DNA of 64,000 nucleotides from Rosettibacter primus (GTDB lineage Bacteria > Bacteroidota > Ignavibacteria > Ignavibacteriales > Melioribacteraceae): positions 1 to 64,000 of the forward strand of contig NZ_JAYKGK010000012.1 in assembly GCF_036860675.1 (NCBI RefSeq), given 5' to 3'. The notes below the pieces were generated by a model. The model was given only the letters and a program-made list of their open reading frames with translations. It did no database searches and was not told the DNA's origin. Numbering within the stretch: position 1 is the first letter of the stretch; the number at the start of each line of letters is the position of its first letter. Position numbers and translations under genes: made by a program. Shown in pieces: positions 56,799 to 64,000 of the stretch.

Positions 56799-57980
56799 TT
56801 ATTTTGATATATCGTTCATCATCTTTTGCAAGCTAAAGAAATTTGAAACAAGATATTTTTTCTTAGCTTTAAAACTGTTAAATAACTCTAACTGTTTACC
56901 TTTCAATTCGGCTCCATATTTCGCTTCTATAAGAATTTTATCTTCTGTTAGAAAATCTATTTCTATTTTATCTTTATAAACATAAGAAGGATTTTTATGC
57001 ATAATTTTCAAGAAGATATAATTTTCAAATAAACTTCCTTTATCACGAAATCCTGTAAATACATTTCTTATACCGAGGTCAGAAGCATAAATTTTTTTCG
57101 CTGATAATATTCTTTCATTCGTAGTTCCATATCTTGGTAAAAGATATATTAAATAAGTATATTGAAAATAATCCAAGAATCTTTTAACTGTATCAGGAGA
57201 TATCTTTAATATATTTGCTAGCTTATTAATACTAAATACTTTTCCACATCTTTCCATAAGCAGAAGAAAGAAATCTTTAAGTAAATATGAATCTTTAATA
57301 TTATACTGTGCAGCAATATCCTTAAGAATTATGTCATCAACAAGTTCCTTTAAATAATCAATGCCTCCTCGAAGAACATATTCTGGTATACCGCCTGTAG
57401 AAAGAAAATCTTCAAAATATCTATCGTATAAATGAGCATCTCTTTTATCAATTTTAATATTCTTAAAAAGCAAATATTCTTCAAAATCAAGAGGCAGTAT
57501 TTCAATAATCTTAGTTCTTCCAGTGATAAAACTTTTTTTACTTTTTAGAATTGATGACTGTGATGATGATGCAAATATTTTAACATTCTGATTATCATAA
57601 AGATTTTTTAACTGCTGTTCGAATGCTTCTTTATAAGCAACTTCATCTATAAAAAGAAAAACTTTCTCTGTAAATCTTATTCTATGAATCTTTCTATAAT
57701 CATCAATTATTTCAATAATTGATTTTTTTGACAACAAATAATCATCAGCACTTATATAAAAAATTTTTCGAGGATTAATGTTTTCTTTTTCCAATAAACT
57801 GTTAATCATTAATTTCATTAAAGTAGTTTTGCCAATCCTTCTTAAACCAGTTAAGAAGACAATATCTTTTGTTTTTAACTGTAAACTTAGCTGGTCCATT
57901 ATATATTGGCGAGGATAAATACCACTTATATTGTATTCTCCTTCCCACCAGGGGTTATATCTGTAATATATCTCTTCCAT
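56799..57980 (-). CDS. AAA ATPase with DUF4143 domain
   Basis: A 393-residue protein. The AAA_14 ATPase part has Walker A TGLRRIGKTT near residue 40 and Walker B FLFIDEV. A winged-helix part follows, then DUF4143 with a PD-(D/E)XK-like end (KIEIDFLTEDKILIEAKYG). Such proteins are widespread and of unclear role. The start at 57980 (MEEIYYRYN) is chosen over the longer frame because the extra 24 codons run through two palindromes and a promoter box. There is no ribosome site, and the box lies 7 bases upstream, so the transcript is probably leaderless. Confidence 0.85.
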   Translation of the reverse strand: MEEIYYRYNPWWEGEYNISGIYPRQYIMDQLSLQLKTKDIVFLTGLRRIGKTTLMKLMINSLLEKENINPRKIFYISADDYLLSKKSIIEIIDDYRKIHRIRFTEKVFLFIDEVAYKEAFEQQLKNLYDNQNVKIFASSSQSSILKSKKSFITGRTKIIEILPLDFEEYLLFKNIKIDKRDAHLYDRYFEDFLSTGGIPEYVLRGGIDYLKELVDDIILKDIAAQYNIKDSYLLKDFFLLLMERCGKVFSINKLANILKISPDTVKRFLDYFQYTYLIYLLPRYGTTNERILSAKKIYASDLGIRNVFTGFRDKGSLFENYIFLKIMHKNPSYVYKDKIEIDFLTEDKILIEAKYGAELKGKQLELFNSFKAKKKYLVSNFFSLQKMMNDISK

Positions 57981-57987
57981 GACAATC

Positions 57988-58042
57988 CAAATATACGACA
58001 GCATCGTATAAAAAAGCAAGATTTCATACGATAGCATCGTAT
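57988..58042 (-). promoter_or_regulatory. Promoter with two palindromic operators
   Basis: TATATTTG (57995-57988) matches the -7 box. A 17-base dyad at 58026-58042 reads ATACGAT-AGC-ATCGTAT (perfect). A near-identical one at 57993-58009 has one mismatch. Their starts are 33 bp apart, about three helical turns, so two bound dimers would face the same side. The proximal site overlaps the -7 box and would block polymerase. Confidence 0.75.
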
Positions 58043-58045
58043 ATT

Positions 58046-60808
58046 TTACCAATCAGGCAAAATGCATTTCTTAGTTATATTTCTTTTTACTTTATCATAA
58101 TCCGAAAGAGCATCTTTCATTAATTGGGAATTGGATAGATGGCAGGTTAAACAGGCACCAATTGTTAAAATTCTTTTTTGCTCTTCTATTGTAAATGGTC
58201 TGCTGTTTTTTCTGGTAGTTGAATTCTTACTTCTTTCTCCCAAAAATCCAATCCATGCATCCAGTGGCAATCCATCATATTTTGATAATGCATAGTGTGG
58301 AGTGAAAATCCATCTACCTTTCTTACCTTCAATCTTGTATTCTAATTTTCCTCTGCCATAACCTAATGCAACAGGATTATTATGACACGATTCGCACGAG
58401 CGTGATTCTTTTCTAATAGTATGTGAAAAAGATGGTGCATAAAATCTCTTGAAAATTATTTCATCACTTCTGCTGAATTTATCTTTATCAATTGTTATTA
58501 TCATACCTGGTATAAAATTGTCAATTATTCTTTCTTTGCTTCCATCTTGATTTTTTATTTCCTTTACTCCAAGCGAAGGATACTCTGCTAAAAAATCTTT
58601 TGCATGTTCAATCCATTCGCCTTTCATTTCTTTATTATTCAATAAATCATAACCAACACCATTTCTATTAAATTCAGTATGACACCCAATACACTGCGGC
58701 GACCATGCAGTATGACAAGCTGAACAGCTTAAATCTTTGTGAGCTTTTCCATTAATACAAATAGTAAGTGGAGGTTTTATTTTTACTGTGGTATTACTTT
58801 GTTTTTTAATTAAATAGGCTTCATTGCCTTCAATGTAAGAATTAATTATCGGCAAGTTCGATTTTTTTGTTATTAAAAATTTTTTATTCTGAACATCATA
58901 CTTTCTCAACTCTATAATTTTTTTTGATTCATAATCCAATTGGTCAAAAGTTTTTGTATTTGGTTCTCCTGCCAGATGACAATCATTGCACTTTATACTC
59001 ACCTGCTCTTCTTTGTGTTTGTATAATTTTCCATCTCCCATAATTTCATAAGAAAGATGACAATCAATACACAACATCCCCTTTTCAAAATGAATATCTG
59101 GAACTTTTTTAATAAATATTCTTCCATCATTTAGCATTCGATAATTCTTATCTTCCGGCAAATTACTTAATTGAGTTTCATGCCAGCCTTCATAATTTGT
59201 TGAAATTCTTCCCGAACGAGAATGACAACCAAAACAATAATCATTAGAACTGGGCAATTTTATATCAGGATGAAATTCAACATTCCCAAAGTCGCTATTT
59301 AATAATACTTGCTTAATTTTATTTTGCTCATCTTGTAATTTTGTAATCTTGTAATTATGTAAATATTCTAAAGCATCATCAGAATAATTTAAGTGACATG
59401 CATTACAACCACCGCCTCTTGATGATTGATTAATTGGCCCTAACTCTTTCTTTTCATTTGAAAGATGACATGAAGCACATAAATTTTTTAAATGAGTTTC
59501 AGATGGTGAATTTCCTACTTCATCTATTCTATATAATTGGTCAAGAGAATTACTTTCATCAAAAACAAATTTATTTACATTTACTATTCCACTCATAGAA
59601 TTCATTAATGAATTTTCAACTCTTTCAACTATTGCAGAATGACATTCAGACAAGCCGCAGCTCTTCTTTGCTGAAGATAAATTACCTGGTATTAAAATCA
59701 TATTACTGTGAGCTGAATTTTTATTTAAAGTGAAAGGATTTCCAGAGTGGCAAGAAACACAACCTATGGAATTCGGATTGTGTGAGACTGATAACCCGAT
59801 TGTATTGTTATGACAACTCAAACAGCCTTCATATCTTCCCATTACTAGATTTATTTTTACATCATTACTTGTTGTGAAAAAATTTTTAAAGTCACTTATA
59901 GTATCATTAAAAGTATTTTCATAAACATTAATTTCCCAGGGAAGCATGAACTTCCAATTTTCACCTCTGAAATAAAATCCAATTATTGTTAACAAAGAAT
60001 AAAAAAGAAACAATATGAATAAAAATGTCTTTGCTAATCTTGATTTTTCTTTATTTAAAAAAGGAAGCAAGTAAATAATTACTAACAGAATCAAAATAAA
60101 AATTAAAAATATTGATGGATAACTTAGCCAATGAAAAATTTCCTGTATACCAACTAAATACCAGGGACCTTTTACAATTAGATTAGATTTATCATGAAGT
60201 GATGGCGGCAGTAAAAGAGAAAATATTATTAATGGAATAATTAAAATTGATAATGCTCTTGATTGAGGGAAATTGGTTTTAGCATGTTCAATAATAAACA
60301 AAAGAAGAAATACAGTAGCAGTTGCTATATGATGAACATAAATTAACTGAAGATTTTCTACGGTGCCAAGGAAAAAATATGCAAGTGAATCACCTATTAT
60401 TGGAATTTTATTAAATAAACTTGAAAATATGCTGTGTGCTAATTGACTTTCAGAATCACCTTTTAATATAAAACCGCTTAGCATTATATAAATTGTTATC
60501 AAAATTGTAATAGTTAATCTTAACCAAACATTAGCTTTAACATTCTTTTCAGTTGATAATCTCAGGTGGTCCCAAAAATGAAGAACAGTAAAAATTAAGA
60601 AAAACTGAGCACTCCAATAATGAAGGCTTCTAATCAGTTTGGCATTTTCATTTACCAGCAGCAATTTTGATATTGACTCAAGAGGTTTTGATACATCATA
60701 CGGAATTGCTAAAAATATTCCGGATACTACACTAATTAAAAACGATGCAAATGCAATATGCCCAAATGTTACACCAAATATTCTTATATACTGTTTTTCT
60801 TTATTCAT
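58046..60808 (-). CDS. Fusion of b6-type cytochrome b with a multihaem (about 12) cytochrome c
   Basis: A 920-residue membrane protein. Residues 10-290 form a cytochrome b: haem ligands H63 and H77 (14 apart) and H160 and H175 (15 apart, as in b6), and a GPWY at 214-217 in the place of the quinol-site PEWY. From residue 329 a periplasmic part holds eleven CXXCH motifs (CLSCH, CVSCH, CASCH, CNACH, CFGCH, CIDCH, CNDCH, CSACH, CIGCH, CESCH, CLTCH) plus one CX4CH (CGLSECH). It would take electrons from quinol and pass them along haems. The start at 60808 is preferred to an upstream TTG. It overlaps the end of the Rieske gene by 8 bases. Confidence 0.9.
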   Translation of the reverse strand: MNKEKQYIRIFGVTFGHIAFASFLISVVSGIFLAIPYDVSKPLESISKLLLVNENAKLIRSLHYWSAQFFLIFTVLHFWDHLRLSTEKNVKANVWLRLTITILITIYIMLSGFILKGDSESQLAHSIFSSLFNKIPIIGDSLAYFFLGTVENLQLIYVHHIATATVFLLLFIIEHAKTNFPQSRALSILIIPLIIFSLLLPPSLHDKSNLIVKGPWYLVGIQEIFHWLSYPSIFLIFILILLVIIYLLPFLNKEKSRLAKTFLFILFLFYSLLTIIGFYFRGENWKFMLPWEINVYENTFNDTISDFKNFFTTSNDVKINLVMGRYEGCLSCHNNTIGLSVSHNPNSIGCVSCHSGNPFTLNKNSAHSNMILIPGNLSSAKKSCGLSECHSAIVERVENSLMNSMSGIVNVNKFVFDESNSLDQLYRIDEVGNSPSETHLKNLCASCHLSNEKKELGPINQSSRGGGCNACHLNYSDDALEYLHNYKITKLQDEQNKIKQVLLNSDFGNVEFHPDIKLPSSNDYCFGCHSRSGRISTNYEGWHETQLSNLPEDKNYRMLNDGRIFIKKVPDIHFEKGMLCIDCHLSYEIMGDGKLYKHKEEQVSIKCNDCHLAGEPNTKTFDQLDYESKKIIELRKYDVQNKKFLITKKSNLPIINSYIEGNEAYLIKKQSNTTVKIKPPLTICINGKAHKDLSCSACHTAWSPQCIGCHTEFNRNGVGYDLLNNKEMKGEWIEHAKDFLAEYPSLGVKEIKNQDGSKERIIDNFIPGMIITIDKDKFSRSDEIIFKRFYAPSFSHTIRKESRSCESCHNNPVALGYGRGKLEYKIEGKKGRWIFTPHYALSKYDGLPLDAWIGFLGERSKNSTTRKNSRPFTIEEQKRILTIGACLTCHLSNSQLMKDALSDYDKVKRNITKKCILPDW

Positions 60809-61190
60809 ACACGAAATATTGTTGAGAGGAATTATCAAGTTGAATATTTAACTTTTTTAAATCGCTATTGGCAGGTCCTTCTAAAACTTTTCCATAAAAA
60901 GAATATTTTGAACCGTGGCATTTACATATTAACTGATTTAATTCGACTTTATCAATCTTACAGCCAAGATGTGTACACTTTGCCGATAAAACAATAATAT
61001 CATTTCTGTTTTTATGAACAATTATATCATTAAAAAAATTTATACCTTCATTTAAATCTTTTGGTAAAAATATTTTTCTACCTGAGGATAATTTTCTTAC
61101 CTTCTCATTTGAGAAATATGCTATTACAAATAAAGGCAGCAATAAAATTTTATATAAGTATTTTAGAAATCTTTTTCTGGTTATTTTCAC
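60801..61190 (-). CDS. Small Rieske iron-sulfur protein
   Basis: A 129-residue protein with an N-terminal membrane helix (11-27) after RKRFLK. The 2Fe-2S ligands are C72 and H74 (CTHLGC) and C89 and H92 (CKCHGS); C77 and C91 form the usual disulfide pair. It is shorter than typical Rieske subunits (about 180). It is translated directly before, and overlapping, the cytochrome b-c fusion, and so is the third redox part of a bc-like complex. Confidence 0.92.
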   Translation of the reverse strand: MKITRKRFLKYLYKILLLPLFVIAYFSNEKVRKLSSGRKIFLPKDLNEGINFFNDIIVHKNRNDIIVLSAKCTHLGCKIDKVELNQLICKCHGSKYSFYGKVLEGPANSDLKKLNIQLDNSSQQYFVYE

Positions 61191-61196
61191 TGGAAT

Positions 61197-61817
61197 TCAA
61201 AATAATTTTTCTTTAACATATTCATAATCTTCAGGTGTATTCATATTAAAAAACAAGTCGCTGAAATAATATTTCTCATTTTCGACATTTACGATTTCGG
61301 CACCAACTCTTTCAATAAAATTTTTCATACTGAAAATAAAAGATTTTTTTTCTTCATAAATTTTTTTTGCAATAAAATTAGCACTTAACACTTGTTCAGC
61401 AATTGGAAGTATTTTTTTTGAATAAATTCCAACTGAATGATGAACAATTCCTTCAGCTTTTGGGACAACAATTAATTCTTCAGTTTTAATTTCAAGAAGG
61501 TGATTAATTAAATTTGTTGTTACAAAAGGAGTATCACATGAAAGAACAAAAATTTTTTCAACATCAAGTTCCGAAAGAGTTGAATGAATACCTGAAAGCG
61601 GGCCAAGATTCGGATATATATCTTTAATCTTTTTCAAGTTTAGAAAGTCAAATTCTTCCGGCGTATTTGTACTAATCACAATTTTATCAAAAGCTGAACT
61701 AATTCTTTCATATAAAATTTCTATTAAAGTTTTATCATCAATTTTAAGCAAAGCTTTATTTGTGCCCATCCTCTGGCTCAACCCACCTGATAATATGACC
61801 CCTGCAACATTATTCAT
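61197..61817 (-). CDS. mobA: Molybdenum cofactor guanylyltransferase
   Basis: A 206-residue nucleotidyltransferase adding GMP to Mo-molybdopterin. The N-terminus GVILSGGLSQRMGTNKALL and the Mg-binding LSCDTPFV are diagnostic. The start at 61817 is chosen because the longer frame would begin inside the terminator of the neighbouring gene (61875-61900). The Rieske gene follows after 6 bases, so mobA shares a transcript with the cytochrome module and serves the molybdoenzyme encoded about 5 kb away. Confidence 0.9.
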   Translation of the reverse strand: MNNVAGVILSGGLSQRMGTNKALLKIDDKTLIEILYERISSAFDKIVISTNTPEEFDFLNLKKIKDIYPNLGPLSGIHSTLSELDVEKIFVLSCDTPFVTTNLINHLLEIKTEELIVVPKAEGIVHHSVGIYSKKILPIAEQVLSANFIAKKIYEEKKSFIFSMKNFIERVGAEIVNVENEKYYFSDLFFNMNTPEDYEYVKEKLF

Positions 61818-61874
61818 AAGATTATTATTAAATAAATTTTCACATGCAAGATTATGATAAATAAATGAAATAGA

Positions 61875-61900
61875 AAAGGGTGCTTCATCGAGCACCCTTT
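61875..61900 (-). terminator. Intrinsic terminator after the 145-residue membrane protein gene
   Basis: AAAGGGTGCT pairs with AGCACCCTTT over a 6-base loop. The minus-strand tail is TCTATTTC. It separates that gene from mobA. Confidence 0.85.
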
Positions 61901-61906
61901 AAATTA

Positions 61907-62344
61907 CTATGAAGTTGTTTCGACAGGTTTTTCTTTCTGTTTATATATCAGTGATGTGATTATTCCAAGAATTACATACTGAATAAATCCATAAACAAAC
62001 CATTGAAAAGTAAGATAATATGGAAGTGGATAAACAATATATTGATAATATGCTGCAGGCAGACTCATAAACAATCCTATATAAATTCCATAACGCAGAC
62101 CTTCGAGCCAACCTTTATTTTCATAACCTTTAATAAAAATGAAGACAAAAAAGAAAGACCAGATTAAATCAACTACCCGACCAACCCACATTTTGCTCTG
62201 CATTTCTTCCATTGGGCGAAATACTTTTGATATTTCTTCTTTTGCATAAACAGATGAAAGTATAACATTGTGTACAAGAGCATTAGTAAATTCAAGAATT
62301 ATAAAGACCACTATAAAAGCAATAATTAGTTTTTTTACATTCAT
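61907..62344 (-). CDS. Four-helix membrane protein of unknown function
   Basis: A 145-residue protein with four membrane helices (about 6-26, 54-74, 82-100, 112-136). The Tyr-rich stretch AAYYQYIVYPLPYYL and the GLRYGIYIGLFM segment may be conserved but match no family I know. AGGAGG gives a good ribosome site. A terminator follows, so it is a single-gene unit or the end of one. Confidence 0.75.
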   Translation of the reverse strand: MNVKKLIIAFIVVFIILEFTNALVHNVILSSVYAKEEISKVFRPMEEMQSKMWVGRVVDLIWSFFFVFIFIKGYENKGWLEGLRYGIYIGLFMSLPAAYYQYIVYPLPYYLTFQWFVYGFIQYVILGIITSLIYKQKEKPVETTS

Positions 62345-62424
62345 AACAGCCTCCTAATTGGTTGGTGTTATTATTAATTAATTTGAGGATAAAAGGCAGA
62401 AAAACCAAAAATAAATTTTCATCA

Positions 62425-62910
62425 TTATTTTATTAAATATTTTTTTATTTCTTCTTTCGAATATTCATCAATTTTGTTAATTAGTTCGTTCACATAACCT
62501 TTGATAATGTAAAAACTCCCCAAATCAAAATAATTATTTAATATAGTTGTGCATTCAATAATTTGAACAAAATCCATTTCATCAAATAATTCTTCTTTCC
62601 ATGCAATAAAACTCCAAAAAACTTTTTTTGTTGTATAGAGTGCATAATTAACTTCTGTTAAAGGAAAACCTTCTCGAAATCTTTCTGCTCCAACATTCTC
62701 AAAATATTTTTCTGCTTTATCATTTGATGCCCCAGTTTTAAGCCACTCTATAAAATTTTGAAAAACTTTCTCTGCTCTTTCAATAACCTTTAATTCATCA
62801 AATTGTTGATAAGACTTGGTAAATTCAGATTGTTTTATTTGTTCATAATAGGCATGAGAAAGGTTATGAAGATTTGCCTCGATATATTTTATAATTTTAG
62901 AAAAATCCAT
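62425..62910 (-). CDS. RsbRD N-terminal-like sensor domain protein
   Basis: A 161-residue all-helical protein. The segment ERFREGFPLTEVNYALYTTK matches the stand-alone RsbRD N-terminal / globin-like sensor-domain pattern seen in stress-response regulators. No output domain is attached. It could bind a ligand or serve as a partner. A weak call: the fold is inferred from pattern only. Confidence 0.55.
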   Translation of the reverse strand: MDFSKIIKYIEANLHNLSHAYYEQIKQSEFTKSYQQFDELKVIERAEKVFQNFIEWLKTGASNDKAEKYFENVGAERFREGFPLTEVNYALYTTKKVFWSFIAWKEELFDEMDFVQIIECTTILNNYFDLGSFYIIKGYVNELINKIDEYSKEEIKKYLIK

Positions 62911-63174
62911 TTTTGCTCCATGGATTCACATACAAAATAAGCTAATTTTGAGTCGGGGTCAATATAATTTTGAAATTTATTAAAGAACAAAGCAAACTCA
63001 AATTTTTAATAAATAATAAAATCAAAAGTTTATACAAAAAAAGTTATTGATAAAAATTCTTTGGTCGTCAAAAAATATTAATCTGATTTTGCATTCTATG
63101 ATAAATCAACATATTATTTGAAATATAATTTCAATTAGCTGATATGATTAAAATCAGTATTAAATTAAGTACCA

Positions 63175-63819
63175 TCAAAAATTATATGAAATAAAAAATG
63201 AAATTTCCTTTGCTTTATAACTTATCCAGTTGTATTCCTCACCAAGAGGATTTCTAAAAGTTTTCTTTTGAGGAATTTCTGTAATCATATAATTTAATAT
63301 AAAACCCAATCCAAACAATTCTTTATTGACCATAAAATTATATTCTAACCCTGCCCCAGCTGAAAATAAAAATCGGTTCATTTCACCTGTAATACCTCTT
63401 TTTTCATTATAATTATCAAATGTTCTATCATAGTTAAAAGTACTTTTGAACAAATAAGAACCTTCAGAATTTAGTAATAAATTTATTTTTAATATTTCGA
63501 TGCGGTATTTTAGTTGTAAAGGTAAAGACAATAAATAGTGATTTATCTTTACACTCTCTTTATCAATACTATTCACATTTATAGTTAATGATTTTCCTAA
63601 ATTATAGTACCTCAATCCGATGGTTATTCTAAAACTGCCAATCTGATAAAAATTATAATTCAGTGATAAATTGAACTTCGGTATAAAATCTGACCTATTT
63701 AGAATTTCGACATCATCATAAATCAACCATGAACGGTTGAAACCAATATTAATTTGAAATTTTTTTTCTTGTGCAAACAATACAACAGTAATAAAAAAAA
63801 TAAATAATATCTTTTTCAT
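63175..63819 (-). CDS. PorT-like outer-membrane beta-barrel protein
   Basis: A 214-residue exported protein (signal ending VVLFAQ). The mature part has about eight alternating strands (FNLSLNYNFYQIG, LSLPLQLKYRI) ending in FFISYNF, the Phe-terminated last strand of outer-membrane proteins. Overall it is like PorT/OprF-type small barrels. GAGGGC precedes the ATG. The 264-bp gap after its end (62911-63174) shows only an AT-rich 17-bp dyad at 63118. Confidence 0.75.
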   Translation of the reverse strand: MKKILFIFFITVVLFAQEKKFQINIGFNRSWLIYDDVEILNRSDFIPKFNLSLNYNFYQIGSFRITIGLRYYNLGKSLTINVNSIDKESVKINHYLLSLPLQLKYRIEILKINLLLNSEGSYLFKSTFNYDRTFDNYNEKRGITGEMNRFLFSAGAGLEYNFMVNKELFGLGFILNYMITEIPQKKTFRNPLGEEYNWISYKAKEISFFISYNF

Positions 63820-63850
63820 TTAAGCCCTCAGAATATTTTATTATTCACAA

Positions 63851-64000
63851 TCAATTAAATATATAAGTTTTTTCTACCCAGCTTTCAACTTTTTCACCTT
63901 CAATTGTAATTGGCTGCCATTTAGATTTTAATAAAGCTTCAATTATGTTGGTGATTATTTTTTTTGAATCAATAGTGCTTTTCAATATTTCATATTTTTT
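63851..64000 (-). CDS. 3' end of an unknown gene (cut by window edge)
   Basis: An open frame of 49 codons runs from the window edge to TGA at 63851-63853 and ends WVEKTYIFN. Its Lys/Ile/Glu composition and the absence of stops fit coding sequence. Nothing more can be said of the product. Confidence 0.55.
   Translation of the reverse strand, partial: KKYEILKSTIDSKKIITNIIEALLKSKWQPITIEGEKVESWVEKTYIFN

Noticed and set aside
57981..58052. Longer start of the DUF4143 ATPase
   Set aside because: The 24 extra codons consist of the palindromic operators and the promoter box.
61818..61895. Longer start of mobA
   Set aside because: It would begin inside a strong terminator stem and add 26 residues before the conserved GVILSGG opening.
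1..64000. CRISPR array or cas genes to accompany the Card1-like nuclease
   Set aside because: No regularly spaced direct repeats or Cas motifs were seen anywhere in the window.

Overview
The window is AT-rich, densely coding bacterial DNA, most likely from the Ignavibacteria/Chlorobi branch of the Bacteroidota group. Four things point there. Secreted proteins end in type IX secretion (T9SS) sorting-like domains with the usual 'NYPNPFNPST' linker. There are two adjacent PorV/PorQ-type barrels. Several genes carry the Bacteroidota -7 promoter box TAnnTTTG (7.8, 8.8, 14.2, 18.8, 39.4 and 58.0 kb). Many secreted peptidases and lipoproteins are present. The genus is not determined.

Layout. 1-2.1 kb: the 3' end of a tRNA with a long variable arm, then a sparse accessory stretch with a Cys-rich small protein and a stand-alone Card1/Can2-like nuclease. 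2.1-14.2 kb: secreted peptidases (S9, M49, an M16 active/inactive pair), YbaK, an ArsC-like protein, a HAD phosphatase and glyS, which appears to begin at an ATC codon. 14.2-24 kb: a TPR histidine kinase, a PLP decarboxylase with an alpha/beta hydrolase, proS, rsmI, nfu and small proteins. 24-30.4 kb: a T9SS-type metalloprotease and a very large GH13 protein. 30.9-39.4 kb: mutS, a DUF1684 lipoprotein, aroF-tyrA, efp (with an unusual Asn at the modification site), menG/ubiE, a PAP2 protein and rsmA. 39.4-50 kb: an envelope cluster with glycosyltransferases, outer-membrane barrels, a site-2 protease, a BNR/T9SS protein and a FemAB-like transferase.

50.2-61.8 kb is a respiratory and sulfur region. 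A MerR-type regulator with an eight-Cys C-terminal domain sits behind a 26-bp perfect palindrome. It heads a row of genes for a Tat-exported molybdopterin oxidoreductase (PsrA/PhsA type), a four-cluster ferredoxin subunit, an NrfD/PsrC membrane subunit, two YeeE/YedE sulfur-transport halves and a rhodanese-like protein that has lost its catalytic Cys but ends in Cys. Upstream on the same strand, mobA (guanylation of the Mo cofactor) is followed directly by a small Rieske protein and a fusion of b6-type cytochrome b with about twelve c-type haems. I infer a quinol-linked electron-transfer module: menaquinone (menG is also here), then Rieske/cytochrome b, then multihaem c, alongside polysulfide or thiosulfate reduction. 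This is the best candidate for an under-described system. Between the two halves lies an AAA/DUF4143 ATPase gene with a leaderless-looking promoter covered by two palindromic operators.

The window closes with small membrane and sensor-like proteins, an outer-membrane barrel and a partial gene. No CRISPR array, rRNA or intact insertion sequence was seen.
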